A DNA stretch of 64,000 nt from Triplophysa rosa (lineage: Eukaryota > Chordata > Actinopteri > Cypriniformes > Nemacheilidae). The position numbers and the translations under genes were made by a program. The notes beneath the pieces are model-generated. The model worked only from the letters and a program-made list of their open reading frames with translations. It was not told where the DNA came from and ran no database searches. The first letter of the stretch is position 1, and each line of letters opens with the position of its first letter. Below are positions 21,474 to 36,400 of the stretch, in pieces. The stretch is taken from positions 2,895,880-2,959,879 of the forward strand of contig NC_079890.1 of the NCBI RefSeq assembly GCF_024868665.1. The letters run 5' to 3'.

Positions 21474-24449
21474 TTAATGCAGGTGGTTTGGTAATGAATA
21501 TATTTCTTCAAACATTAAACTTTTATATGGAATTTATACTCCCGAACAAAAAAGTATATCATTTTTAATAATTCGCTATTACATGTATGCGTACAGAAGA
21601 GAGAGCTTATAAACGTAATTGTACAGCTACTCTATTCTATTGAAAAAAGGGAGAGCCAAAGGCACATTGAAGACACATTTTGCTTTTATTAAGACATGGT
21701 TCTGCAAAGCATTTATTTCCCATTTTTGAAAATTTAATATGCATTTAGATTTGAAAAAATATTAGTCCAGTTAGTCAATACCACATTAACTAATACTGTC
21801 TGATGAAAACCACAAGCATTTAATAAACTTCAACAGTAAACATCAATAATGAAAACAGGTATACAAAATTTGATCGTTTAAGTTTTTTTAAAGACAGACA
21901 GTAAACATGAATATGTCAGAACATTAATAACTTAAATATTAAGCATTTCACCGGCAGCATGTTATTTACAACAAATGTGAAAATTCACTGAGCTATAGAT
22001 CTCAATCAAATCTATTAGCAAGATAATACACATTGAAACTTCAAAAGTAAATAAAGATGCTTAATATATTGCGTTAAGGCATAAAAATCCATTTTAAATT
22101 GAATCTCATGATCGCTTTATTTCAAGCATTATTTACAAGATCACAAAACGGTACCATAAAACATATTTTGTTGTGGGATTGGTACAAAAATCATTCTAAA
22201 TTGTGTTATGTCTGTAGTAACTGTGCCTGTTCATCTCCCACATGCTAATGGAAACAAAGATGAACTGAAACTCATACCTAACACAGATACAAAAACAAGT
22301 TTTGGGTTTTTAAACCGTCTATAAACCAAATTACCACAATAACCACATTCATATCTGACCTACAGTATATGAAAACGACACACCGCTATACGTAAAGGAA
22401 CTAAAAGTGACATGTGCCAGGTAGGAGGCAGCTATTTATCTGTATTATTTAAAAAACGGTGTGATCAGAGCAACCGCTGTGACATCACTACAAAAAAAAA
22501 ACATGAGACAGAATATTAATTCACACTGTTTTATGTGGCTTTTCGCTGTGCTATCATGTGCAAATGCTCTCAAGTTGGGGGGGGGGGTTAAAGAAGAAGA
22601 AGTGCATCACAGTGGGTTAAGATACAACTGTACAACATTTTGAATAGCAAAGACGTAAAAACAGTAAAGTGGACATGTTATTTTAGATTAGGTAGTCATG
22701 TGGATTGTTTTATTTCTTCTTTAAAACTGAATTGAATTGTATCATTATCATAACACTTTTAAACAGAATCATTTTATTCTGTTTTTATTAACTTTCTGAA
22801 TCATTCTTTTAGTATTCTCTAATAGAATTCTCACACAAATTGTAGGACTACATCTTTAAATTCTGTGTAACTTTTAAACTCGCATACTCCACGAGAGAAA
22901 TACGTCAATGCATCATACAGCCGCAGACAAAATGAAGAGGGCATTCCAAATGTTAATTTAATTCGCATTTTTAGATGCATTGTGGTCATTCCAGTCCAGT
23001 GTCTGTTAAATTTCATCAAAATCAAACCTCAGGAGTGACATAAAGTCATCCAACAGCAGAACATGACAAGACACACTGTGAGATCCAGATCCAAAATCCA
23101 GGTTATTACAAAAACATATTGTTTTTACTTTTAAACAATACAACAGTAATATTTCTACATGTATTTAGGAAAAGTGAATATGAACTTGTTTTCTTTGCAG
23201 TATTTGAATTCTGAAAAGATACAGAGCATATTTTCTGTTATTTTCACCTGTTTCTCGAGTTTGCATTTACTGCAAATAAATGCAAATAGAAACAATATTT
23301 TTATTTGGAATTTGGGAGAAATATTGTCAGTAGTTCACAGAATGAAACAAAAAAGATAATTTTACCTAAACACATACCTGTAAATAGTAAATGCAGAAAA
23401 ACTGTTAATAATTTTGAAATGGTCTCTTAATTTTATTCTGCTGCTGTATATCTATGTTGTCTATGACTAGTCATGTGCTGAAATTCTGCTCTTCTTTTAA
23501 GACTTAATAAAAGTAATTGAAGGCTTCTAAATCAAATATGATCTTGAGTTTTCATTTTCGCTTGCTAACTTGGTAGTCGTGCGACATAAACAACAGAATT
23601 TAATGACTCGTATCGCTTCATGCAGCTTATTAAACTTCCTGTTTTTATACAGAAGTTACAGGGCGAGATTTAACAAACTCCATACAAATCCTACAAACAT
23701 TTGTGTGATGATGAATAATGTGGTCATGTATTACTCAATATGCTCTTTTAATTGGTTCGTTCTAAAACAATCTCGTGGTAATTGCAACTAATTCCATTCT
23801 AAACATCGTACGTTCTTGTACGATTCACATCGTAGGAAGTCATATGGAATCATATGGAACAAACAATCAGGTTGTTTGTTCCTCAAATCCGACTAAAAGT
23901 GCCAAATACAATTAACTTAACTGAGGAATAAGAAATACAGAAAGCCCTAAGGGGAAAAACCACACTGCACGACATAAACTGAGCATGTGTGCAGACTAGC
24001 TAGTGAATTTCGCTCGTCTTCTCTCAACATTGCGAATGAGGTCAATATGGGAAGCTTTTCATCCAACCAACCACATGACAATATTCGACCATCAAGAAGC
24101 CAGCCTATCATCACGTATATGAAGAGTTTGGTTCCAAAATGAGATAACTCCGTTTTTAAAATTTGTCAAAAATCTTCTTTTTTATTGTGCATTCCGATTA
24201 ATATCAATTAAACTGCAGTTGGTTTGTTTTGATTGAAGCCATAATAACTCAGCTAACTAACACAATAAAAACATGATAACATAATAAAAAACATGATTTT
24301 TGAATTTAAAAAAATGGAGGTTACGCAATAACCTCAAAGTGTACGCATTAGCAAAGAATTTTATCCCATCCCTTTATCAAATCGACGTCTGTTTGATCAT
24401 TTGCATATATCACATATATCAGCATACAAAATGTACCATCCACTAACAC
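21474..24449. other. AT-rich spacer / likely long plekho2 3' UTR
   Basis: About 3 kb lies between the retroelement fragment and the plekho2 stop. It includes a poly-G run near 22577 and a family D MITE copy at 24121-24305. There are no supported exons. The plekho2 transcript must end somewhere in this interval. TTTATT (minus-strand AATAAA) occurs several times, for example around 22107, and no site is decisive. Confidence 0.4.
24121..24305. mobile_element. MITE, family D, truncated copy
   Basis: It starts gaagagtttggttccaaaat and then matches the reverse complement of the 17013-17246 copy through gttggtttgttttgatt and acatgatttttga. The far terminal repeat is lost. It lies about 150 bp beyond the plekho2 stop codon. 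Confidence 0.75.
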
Positions 24450-27400
24450 TTACCATTCCAAACTTAACCTGTTGCTTTTGTTATGATCTTTAAAACCTCT
24501 GGCTTCCCTTAAAAACTGATCTGCTTTTTTCAGCTTCTCCATCGCCGCATTAAGCAAGATCTCAGGACTCGTGCTCTCCTCTGTTTCACTACTCTGTCCG
24601 GTTGCAATAACGCTCAGCAGCTCTTCAGTCTCTGCGATCTCAAACGACACTTTTCTTTGCAAGGCCTTCACGTCACTTCCGTGCGCTTTAGACGGTCTCT
24701 CTTTTTCCTCGTCCTCCGTCTTCTCTGTGTTTTGAGACAGCAGTTCTCCCAGAGATGCGGATCGGGCCTTGGAGGAATGCTTGAGGGTTACGGTAACGTG
24801 ATTGGGATCGTTGGCACCTTGGTTTGGAGCCGAGCTCTCGGGGGTGACGGTAGGCATTTCTAAGGACGGCTCTTCCGAACTCTCGGCTTTTCCGTCGGAT
24901 GGGTCTAGATCATCCTCGCTCGTCTCGCCATCAAGACCCTGGGAGCTGCCTTTCAGCTTGGCGGTGGATGGCGTAAGTTGGTCACCAATCTCTGACTCCT
25001 CTCCTGAGTGCTGACCACTGTCCAAAGACTTCTCCTCTACGTCTTCAGTTGGCTCAAGTTTGGGTTCTGGAGTTGTGGTGTCTCCTTTATCTAACGACTG
25101 CTCCGAGACTTTTTCTGAAGATGGAGTGGTGATGATGGTTAGGACCGTGGTGTAATTTTGTGGGGCGGAGCTTTCCGTTTGGACGGTTGGCTTTAATGGC
25201 TTTTTGGGCAGAGCTGGAGGTCCAGAGCTCTTTTTAACAGGTTCAGGGGTTACAAGCGGTGTCACATTGAGCTGGAGAGGTTCGGTTGTAACGTCTCCAG
25301 GGCTATCTGATGTCTTCTGCGAGTCTTTCCCTTCTTGTTCAACATGTGGTTCCTTTGATGCAGCAGTGGGCGAATCCCACATCACGACTTGAGGCTTTAT
25401 AATCTTGTTAGTTAGAGTGAACGGCTGGTCTTCTTTCTCATTTTTCTTCGGAGAGATATCTGGCGTGTCTTCACCGTCCACCTCTTCAAGCTCCTCTTGA
25501 GTCTCCTGTCTCTCTGTTGTAACTTGTTGGTTGGGTTTCATATGTTTGGATGGAGGAGCTGGGGGTTGGATAGTCTTGCTGGATGGTGTTGGTTCAGAGA
25601 TGTCTGAGCTCTCGCTGTCCACTTTACTGTCGGAGGAAACGTCCTTGGTGGAGACACAGGGTTTACTCTCCTTCGATGGAGGCATTGGTGGTGTAAGAAT
25701 CTTCTTTGGAGGTGTAGGCTCCGTAGGCTCCTCACTTTTAGCCTCATCCTCCTTATGGTTATCATTGGGTTTTCTGTCTTTCGATGGAGGCATGGGCGGC
25801 TTAATAACCTTCTTCTGGGATGTGGATTCTTCATTGACGTCCTCCTCTGCAATGTCCTTTAGGGTCAGAGGCGGCTTCAGAGTTTCAGTTTGTTTGTCAT
25901 CTTCTGTATTCAAGCAATGAATTCCATTCAGCTGGGTAACATCTCCATCCAGGTCCAGCCTTATAATTCCATCACTTGTTACACTCGCAACCTATTTAAA
26001 AAGTATATAAATACATTTAGATGATATTCACATGGTTTATTTTTCTTCAACATGGCAGAAAAATGCGAATTTTTGCACGTGTGAAATTAGTCACGTACCT
26101 CCTTCATGTGTATTCTGGTCGGCGGTCTTCTGCTACGGTTCCCCTTCGGCCGAGAGCGTGTAACATGTTCTAAAGAGCAGCCTTCATCCACTTTCACCTT
26201 AAAAAAAGGGTGAAAAAATCCAAGTATATTCGTGCATTGAAGTTCTCCAGGGTTGTGTTCACAAGCTGGTATGTCAACGTCAGGTGCGTTCAAGTCACTT
26301 TCATCGGGACATCGGTGTACCTTTTTGTTTAAGTTTTTTTTTAGGGCTGACAAGAAAGTGTTGGGCAGAGATAGGGGAGCGGGTTCGGCAAAGGACTCGA
26401 AACAGGAATCGAACTCGGGTCGCCGTAAACGCATTGGCGCTGTATATTGCCACGCTAACCACAGGGCTATCGGCACACCTTCTTTTAAAGGGCTCCTATT
26501 TTGCCTGTTTTCGTGATCCTGGTTATGTTTTATTGGGTGTAATATAACATGTATCAATTATTTGTTTTAAAAAAAAGCAGTATTTGGCAAATATTTTACC
26601 TTTATTGTTTACCGCTGTGCTTTGCCTCCTAGAAACGCTGCGTTTTGTTCCTTGTTTAATGAAGCCCCTCCCTCCAAAATACATAATGGACTCAGATTGG
26701 TCAGCTAACCCAGTGTGTTGTGATTGGTTAACTGCCCAGTGCGCATTGCCCGGAAATCCCACGCCCCTTACCATAACGGGTAGTTGCATGTGCTCTGGTA
26801 TATTCTAAGGGGCGATTCACATTTCACATCTTTTGTGCGCGCAAGTTCATTATTTTAAATGTAGATACGCGGCAGGCGCAAATAGGGAGCGACGAGGTGC
26901 GCACATTTTTCTAGGCACGTCGGCGCCGCATCGAGATGGAAATAGTTAAACTTTTCAGAGTGCTGCGTGCACATCGCGGGTCATTTGACTAGAGAAAGCG
27001 GTGCGGCACTCGTTTTCCGCCTGATTTTAGCCCCAAAATGTGAATCGCCTCTAAAGCTATACACAGTAACAGCAACAAACGAATCGATCAGAAACCTTTT
27101 TTCAAACTTTAATGGAGGCCTGCTAGTGTGTGAAAGTGTGCATGTGTAAAGTCAATCCTTGTTGGAGATCGCGATTTTATTTCATACTAGGATAAGGATG
27201 CAATGCCCATATCTACTATGGCGAGGGACGGAACACGGAGCGGTACTGTTACATAAACAGTAACGGTGAATTTCCACTACAGCGGAGTGTGCCGCTGGCG
27301 ACGCATTTGCTTTGAGGTGTGTCATTAATTTTACGCTAACACGCCTCCAAAATTAACCCACCATTTGCAAGCAGTCGGAAACAAACATAATTTTGGCTTG

Positions 27401-30400
27401 CATACTGTTTACAGCGATTGGCTGTCGCCCAGCGCTTGTTGCTTGATATTTGTTAATATAAGCCCAACTTTTTGACACTCTCGGCAGCTCCCAATGCATT
27501 TTCCGCCCCGCAGTCGGCCCCATAATGCAACACGTGAGCGTCAAGCGCAGCTCTCATACAAATGAATTGATAACGCTCGCTCTACTCCACACGCTCCGCG
27601 CCAGTGGAAATTCACCGTAATAACAGTAGCGTCAGTTCAGATCCGAAATGGATAATAAAACAAGCAGATGGACAAGGAGACATTTGCAAGCAGGACTCCA
27701 AAGGACATGTTTTTAGAGGTAATTCTGTCATCATTTACTCACCCTCAAGTTGTTCCAAATCTGTATATATTTCTTTGTTCTGATAAACACAGAGAAAGAT
27801 ATTTGGAAGAATGCTTATAACCAGACAGATTTTGCCCCCCATTGACTCCCATAGTAGGACCGGTGCAACCGCGCCTACACCTTGTGCCTGCGTGTTTGCA
27901 GTAATGTGACAGAAATGCCAGTGATAATAATATTATGTATTCCTCTTATTGTTTGTATCACCAGCAGTAAAAGAAATCAAGCATACTTTTGAAAGAGTAG
28001 GTCTATCAAAATATATTTGTTATCAGTTATAACCAGCATGAAGAGGAAAACGAACCAGTAGGCTATCAGTGTTTATTAATTAATTTTGTTTTTCTATTTA
28101 GTTATTTTATTTATTCGATTTCAGTATATGTATTTCTATATTGTTTTTGAACTGTTTTGTTTATTGAAACGAAACTGTGCATGTCAACCAATCAGATTGA
28201 AGCATTCAACAGCCCCGTGGTATAAAGGATTTTAATGCACAACGTGAAGGCCAAGAACCACCCGACGCAAAGCGGAGTGCATTAAAATCCTTTAATGCAC
28301 GGCTAGCTGTGGATTATTACGCTTATACCATGGTTATTTGCCAAGTTAAAGCTTTTATCGATGTTTACAGTGTCATTTTAGATCAAACAGGTGAAAATGA
28401 CGGTTATTTTGTCAGTTAATTTTAAATGTAATCAAACTGACTGGAGCTACCCGTGCGCTAAAGGCTTTTAATGCACACCTTCCAACCAATCAGAATCCAG
28501 TATTCAAAAAGACCATGGTATAAAATCCTTTAATGCTCGGCTATCTGTGGTTTATCCCGCTTATACCCTGGTCATTTGCCAAGTTGAACCTGTTATTGAT
28601 GTGGTGTTATTTGACAGGTGAAAATGACAGTTATTTTTGTCAGTTAATTTCAAATGTTAATCAAACTACCCTTGCATTTTAATGCACACCTTCCAGCCAA
28701 TCAGAATTGAGTATTAAAACAGACCACGGTACCATATTTTGTCCATAAATCTTATTTTGTTGTAAATTAAAAAAAGTAAATCTGACTACTACAAAATGTA
28801 CCGCCAACTACAGACGTTGCATGTTGTTAATGTTGTTTATATGTCTATGTGGTGTTTAAAATATGCTTTATAATATGATAAACCATGAGCAAATTCATAA
28901 TTTTGAGCCATTGTGGAGTATTTTCTCCATAAAACTGCAGTTTACCAAAGACAGTTTAAAAATGCAGCCACTGTTAACGACATCCTAACCCTGTAACCAA
29001 TCAGGTTAACAGATTTGAACCAAGACTCCGACTTTAAGACTCGGCACTGAAACGCTGTTTCAGCTCTGCTTCTGCAACACAAGCGCACACTGCTCACACG
29101 TCAACTGAGGCATCTATGTGACTATAATCAACGGTCCGAGCTCATGCGATTATATGGAGGCGGGGCTCATTTGCATATTCATGAATCTGTGTATACTAAA
29201 TGAAGCAAGGAAGTGGAGTTACATTCAAGTCATTTTAAGGCATGAAGAGATTATTATCACAGGAAAAACTTTTACATATGCTTTACATATGCTTAAAGAT
29301 GAGTTTTAAAAAATGAAATGTTCGAATGCAGTGGGACTTTAAAGAAAATCCTGAACTTCCCAATGGTGATTACGACTTTGTGGTAGTGTGTATGTGCGTA
29401 AATACGATCTGTTCGACATGACTTGAACGCACCATGTGTCTAAATCAGGCAACACCAAATTTATTCAGTAAATTGAGTAAATAGTATATAGATTATACTG
29501 TAGTATTAGCACTTGAAGATAAACTGAAGGGTTTTTTGTGGTAGTTCTATAAGGTTTGCCTGTAACCAATATATTATTATTCTTCATTGCTAAAAATGAA
29601 CTGTGTGACACCCCTATCCAAAAACCAAGAGAAATAAAAGCTGAATAAGGTCAAATACCTCATCAAAAACTTTATTTTTTGCCTTGTTTATTCCTTCACT
29701 GAGCGCCTTGATCCACGCCTCTTTCTCATCAGGAGTTTGTGCCTGAAACTTGACATCTTGGACCTGGAAACATTCAACGCAACAGCTTTTATACACATTA
29801 AACATATCAAATATCAATTTTATCTAGAAAATGATCAAAGTTCTCCTTTCTATTATGCAAAAAATATGTAAATCCCTAATTGTCGTGACAGAAATCATCA
29901 AAATGACCTGAGGTAGAGAGTAGGTTCTCTTTGTTATTGTTCATGGGATGTTTATTTGAAAGGCCCATTGTTCAACCGTGTTGGGTTCATAAGTAGCATC
30001 CTGTATACAGACAGACCCAGCATGAACCTTTCAAGTGCATAAAAACAATAGGTACTTTTCTAAAGTATCCTCTTGTCTGTGCAAAACCTGATGCCACATT
30101 CTTAGGTTACTCACCATCAGTAAATACTAGCCACCCCCACCCCCAGGAACTGTCTCTGAGATATTTTCATCTCTCAATATGACTTGGGTTCAGTGTTGGG
30201 TGTAACTAGTTACTAAGTAATTAGTTACTGTAATTTAATTACTTTTCCTTAGAAAAAGCAAAGTAAGAGATTACTCTTATTTTTTCTGTAATTTAATTAC
30301 AGTTACTTCTCATGTAATTGAACTAAATACTATGTAATATATTCAATAGTAGAAATGACATAAAAATGATAAGTCTAACTTTAAAATGTATGCTTTAATG

Positions 30401-33400
30401 TATCCTTCTCACATTTGTATACTTTGGTAAGTTAATAAGAATAATTTATGAAGTTATTTATTAATTATTTGAATGAATTAAAAGAGCCGTTTCATGTCTA
30501 TCCTTGAATCAATTCTAATCAAGGTTGATGAAGGATATAGAAAGTAATTAGTAATAAGTAATTAACTACTTTTTGGAGAGAGTAATTTGTACAGTAATCT
30601 AACTACACTATTGAATATGTAATTAGTAACTAGTAATTCATTACTTTTTCAGAGTAACTTACCCAACACTGCTTGGGATCCTCCTTTTATGTCATTTTTT
30701 CTCTCATACTGTTCGCCCGTAATAAAAGCAATAGCACATCTCATCTCAATTATATCTACACCCCAAATGATGTGGGACTTTCATATATTTAACATTATGG
30801 GTGTGTACAGCATTACTATTACCATTGCTCAACCTTTAACCCTAAATATTATCTAAGCCCCATAAAATCTAAAGTTCTTCAAGGAGGGCGTGCCTACACA
30901 GAGTCTGAAGCAGGAGGAGGTAAACATCTGGCCTGTGTTTAGTCTTTAAACTCTTTTCAAGAACTACAGTACACGTGCATTTGGGTAATAAAATATGAAG
31001 CACTGGGCTGTGGAGTGTGACTCATACAGCTGGCTGCTGGTCACATTGCTCAGGAGAGGAAAAAGTGACACGATGCCCTGGACGCTCTTTACACACACAC
31101 ATTTTCTCTTGACATCTGCCGCGCTCTCTGCAGCGCTCCAACGCAGTCTCGTCATCTGTTAGTAATAATGCATATTTCGCCTGTTAGGTATCTTTCGCAT
31201 TCCTTCAGACCTTTCCAACATCCAAGACTCCTTGATTTCAGCTTGAACTTTAGACAGTAAATACAGGATACAGTAGAGAGCATTTTAAAGGATTGCACAT
31301 GTTTACAGGGTTATTTCTTGAGTTTGCAATAGATGAGACGCATATATGCGTGGCCTAAGATTATGACGTAATGTCCTGGGTTTACCCAACGGCAAATGGC
31401 AATACAAAACAATACAAAGTTAACTTGATCTAAATCAAACGTTTCTGTAAGATAGTAAAATCATGGATCTCATTCAGTAATAATTGTGTACATTATTCAT
31501 ATTTACATGCCCGTTTGAATTTCTAACTTGAAACTTGAAAACATTTAACCAAATTGACAACATGTGCAAACACACATGAATTTGTTTTTAATCTTGTAGT
31601 AATGTTGATGATTTCTGTGAACATATTTGGTTCTTTTTCATGTTCATAAGACCCTAAAACTTGAAATAGCATGCAATAATAGTGAAATTGTATTTCAATA
31701 TTGAGTATGTGAGTAATGTGTTTGTGTGGTCTATATTATTTAAAAAATAATTCATACATTTACAATACATTTAAGTATGAGCCACAGTTAGTTTTGTTTT
31801 CAGTTTTATTAATATTTAGAATGTGCTTTTATTTTATATTTGCAGTTTTGATTTTAATTTTAGTATAATTTTCAGCAATTTTGTTATGTGCTTTTGTAAT
31901 ATTATTTTTTATTTATTAATTATTATTTTAATTTCAGTTTATTTTTATGAACATACATTTAACACGAAATAAGTTGCTATATTACTAGCCAGACCGCTAA
32001 GCAAACACAGACGGTTAGTTAATTTCAGGCCAGGCGCGTGTGTCCGATGAAACAATCTATAAGATACATTTATTTTATTTTTAGTAAATAGCATTTTTTT
32101 GTATTAGACACGACGTCTTTAAAAAAAACAAATATACTAGGAATTGACAATCCATTGGTTACTATATTGGTATACTGTATGTTCAATATTTTTTTCAATT
32201 CAAATTTTAGTTTTTTTCTTCTATACCTTGGTGAAAAAAAACGAATCATTAATTAATATTTTCTATCATATAATAAGGTGTTACGTTTTTTTAAACAATA
32301 GAAATAATAGTTTAGATGATGTACAGTATATCAATCATTAGATTTAATTATCCACTATGATAAAATTATCCTTTGTTCATTTATCAGAACTGGCCATGTT
32401 TTATCTAAATTTCGCACAGTGCAAAAATACACTTTTCACTTAAAAGCAAAAAAAAAAAAAAAATGCTGGCTTGTGGGTGTTTTGACAACCACAAGTATTT
32501 ACATAGTCATACAGGAAATCTTGCTAACCCTTGCTAAAGGTTGTCTTGATGTAGTTCTACGCTGTAATCTAAAACAGGAAGGTTATCGTTTCTTATCTCA
32601 AATTTGTCAAGTGCAAAAAAAAATGTCTTATGACAGTCAGCACGAAAAGCAGCATCATTCAGCGCATGCAAAAGCCGCCCTTTCACATATATTTTCTGCC
32701 ATCAAACGTTGAATCCAGTGAAGTCATGTGTCATGTGTCTGTTCAGATATGTCTCTGATTCATTACATTCAGCACAATGAGCCAGTGTGCCTCCAGTGCG
32801 TGCCATATTGAGCCGCTGATGTCACGGCCGAGGCCCAGCCATCAGCCACTGTGTATTGCATTGTCATACCAATGACAGTCACTCTTTATATCACATACAA
32901 AGGAAACGGCAGTCTGATATGACTGATGTGGTGCTGGGCTGCAATGCTCATTATTACCTTGTTGCCGCTCTTGGGGTTTCGTATCAGTACCAGTCTGTGT
33001 TTCTTCTTGAATGCACTTTTTAACTCGTGACAGTTCTCATAGTTGTCCAGGTCCAACTTCTCCAGGCATGTTTTTAATTCCTGCACAAGAGTAAATGTGT
33101 ACAAACTGTGTTACGCAGACAATCGCTGAGGACACTTTTTGGGGTTATTGAGCAAGAAAAAAGGTTTAAGCATAAAAACATGAAGTGTAATACTGCTTTA
33201 AATTGTTGTTGTTCAAAAAAAAGAAAAAGTTTTCTGTTTAATTGCATTTTGGTTTTTCTGAGCAAAAAAATAAATATCATTCAGTTTTCTCTGATTTGCA
33301 GAAGACGCCCACTAAAATGTAATTCAGTGTAACAATCTTGTCAGGCATATTTACAACAAAAATCAATTTATGACAAGTTACTTTCACCCTAAATGCTAAT

Positions 33401-36400
33401 TAGTTGTCATTTTACTTTTTTTATTTGCCACTATCCTAGGTTTTGCCGATTTCTCAATAATATTTTTTTACTTATTTAAACAACAATAAAATGTAATATG
33501 CTCCCTTATTCTTTTATATATTTGAATACAAGTGAGAATAAGCATGTTGTTTGAATTTGTACATAGATATTGGTAACACTGAATTACAATGTAACATTAT
33601 TTCAACCAAATTTTGACATTTTATTCTCCAAAAACTTTTTACTTGCATTTAATGTGCTATCTATGGACATAAAATCACTTTTGTAAATTTCTTTTGTTGG
33701 GGATCTTTGACATGAAAATCTGTCTCTTTACCTCACCATAATTTATAAGCTTATAATAATCATTAAGAAGTTTTTAATTATTCACGATTTTGTGGCAGTT
33801 TGATGTCATTTAACATAAAAATAAATACAACGAGTAACCTGTAATTTTACATTTCAAACAGAGGTGGCAGTAGAGAGGCTAAAGTTACAGACTGCGCCTT
33901 TAACGTTTTCTAGGGATGTAACGATTCACTCAGCTCACCATGCGATGCGATTCACGATTCTGATCTCACGATGCGATTTATTCACGATTTACTCACGATT
34001 TATTTAAAAAAAAATGAGTTGAAACAAATTAGAAATGAACAACTTCCCTTGCATTATTTCTTAAATGCTTCACGTTTCTTTGCATAATAAAATAATGTTT
34101 TATTTCAAATAACAAAAATAAACTGCGATTTTATAAAAAATTAATAATAGAAAAAGTCTCTTTAATATAAACAAACTAATACTGTCTGTGCTTTTCTTGG
34201 ATTTTTTTGCATTTAAGAAATATCAGCATGTCCACGTTTAGATTTGCAGTGAAAATAGCAGCCCCTGCTGTTCAAAAAATGTATTGCGATTCAGTTCAAG
34301 CCTCAACCGATTTGAATCGTCACTCATTATAACCGATTTTCAACCGGCTCACGGTGAATCGTTACATCCCTAACGTTTTCATGTATGTTTTCTGTTACTG
34401 CTGATTCTCTTAAAACATCTTAAAAAGTCTTGTGTGTCTATGAAAAGCAACAGGGATATTAAAGAGATATCATTTTTATTTGCCCTGTGAGAGGGCCGGC
34501 TTCACAAGGCTTTATTTATGGCAAACATTACCCACTCAAAACCTCTCCGGCAAAATAAATCAATATAAATTTCTTTAACTATAAAGCACAAATTGCTCAT
34601 GGTAATTCTAAACTCTAAAATCTGAAACTTCATCCCAGCTGTGTTTTAAGATGTAATATTCTCAGTGCAAATCATTACTGACGTCAACATGAAATAAAAA
34701 TGTCATCAATAAAACCCTTCTTAGTTGCTAAAACATATAAATATTCCTGATCCTATCCAATGCTTGTCCTTCATTAAAATGTAATAATTTCCATCCTTGA
34801 ACCGGCCTTAGTGCCTCATGTTTGGATCACTCCCTCTAATTACAATGCAAGACATTTCTGATGGTTAAAAGATGAACATGAAGTTACTCTGAAGCGTCAC
34901 GCAACAACATTAAAAATGGAATCTCACAACAATGTTTTTACATGACAGACTTTTTGTTGTACCTCATCTTCATAGATGGCGATCTCAGACCTGTCCAGTT
35001 GAATGTAACGGTCTTTATAGCTGCTCAAGAACTTCCCTGAAGACTTCTTCAACCATCCAGCCTTCCCAGCACATTTCACCTCTTTGGGCTTGGCCGGCTC
35101 CTCTTTCACGCCCTGTTTTGCGCAGGAAAACCAAAATCAGCATTTTTTTAAGAACCAAAGTTTCAGTTTGACTTGGCATGAATTTCAAATATGAACTCGG
35201 GAGAGAGCATTCCACAGGTGGGAGGATGAAGCATGCATCATTTTTGGGCCGGCGTCTTACGACCTTCAACACCTTTTATATCCTTAACAGAAAGAACTGC
35301 TGACGCCTTCTTTCCACATCTGTTCTTTTTCATTTTTATAACCGTCTTATAACTTACATCTCGATTCTTCATTCGATGCCTAACTTTTGATTTTACTTTT
35401 ACAATGCACAAAACGCACTTCCGAGTGCAGATGTCGTCTTTTCGAATATGTAGAGTAATACACCCGAATGCAACTGTATTTGGAATTCCCAGACTTCGAC
35501 AGGAGTCTATGTGAGGAAGTTCCTCAGGATGTGTCTTTAGAGGGTCATCGGGCTGTTTTTCCACTTTCGCTGGGCCTTTGGAAAAAGCAGCTTGTGGTAA
35601 AAAAGGTACAGCTGTGTGAGGAAAGAAAATACGGAGAATCGTGCCGGAGTTCTGGATCTGGGACTTTCTCAAGATACCAACATGGCGACAGGTCACTGCG
35701 GTGCCCTCGCGGTGTCTCTGCCGGGTCGGGGCGATGGGGACGAGGGGTGGGGGTGTGTGTTGTGTTTCGGCGCATGAGGGCGGCTCTTTGTTTTCCTTGT
35801 TCTGTTTTTGGGTTCATTTAGAGCACAGCGGACAGCACATCCCAACACGCTCGCTGAGAGGGACTTTGGGTGGGACGGAAAAATCTATATTGTAAAAAAA
35901 CAGATTGCAGTCAATTTGGATCTGTGCTGCAGAGACGGCCCTACGCTTTCACGAGAGCAAGCACAGAAAGAGAAAGCAGACAGTTTCAAATGTAGAATCA
36001 AACAGGAAATAAGAATAAACGCTTAACTTTAGCTTTAACCTAACAGGAAGGTCTTTTAAAGAAACCCAAACCTCATAGTGCTACAGTAGATATCAACTAA
36101 TGATCATTTACAGAAGACAAAACTTTGTCAAAACTGTTGCTCAAACACACAGTTGGCATTTACAGAAACCCTTAATTCTCATTATTTTATAGTGCTTTGG
36201 CATCTTTTGACATGGGCCAGAAAACAACAACTTGTAACTGCCCTAAAACCCACTCTGAACACCTTAGCAACCGCATGTGAAGACCCTGGCAACCACCCAA
36301 AAAACCCATCGTGGTGGCAAGTTTAACACACTCAAACACCATTCACAGTTGATTCAGAAGGTGTGCAAATGTTGCGTGCGTGCTGAACTTGAGGAGTTTC

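Noticed and set aside
24657..25920. Plus-strand open frames of up to 129 codons opposite the plekho2 last exon.
   Set aside because: They are antisense shadows of the biased Pro/Ser/Glu coding exon.
26253..26557. Open frames of 87-156 codons around plekho2 exon 5.
   Set aside because: The minus-strand frame is exon 5 extended into intron and SINE sequence, and the plus-strand frames are its shadows.
28190..28740. Spaced repeats that could suggest a CRISPR-like array.
   Set aside because: The units are over 200 bp, diverged and few. This is an ordinary eukaryotic tandem repeat.
35238..36026. Several overlapping open frames of 70-150 codons on both strands in plekho2 intron 1.
   Set aside because: No splice continuity with plekho2 exons, no recognisable motif, and all six frames are partly open because of moderate G+C. 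Not supported as genes.
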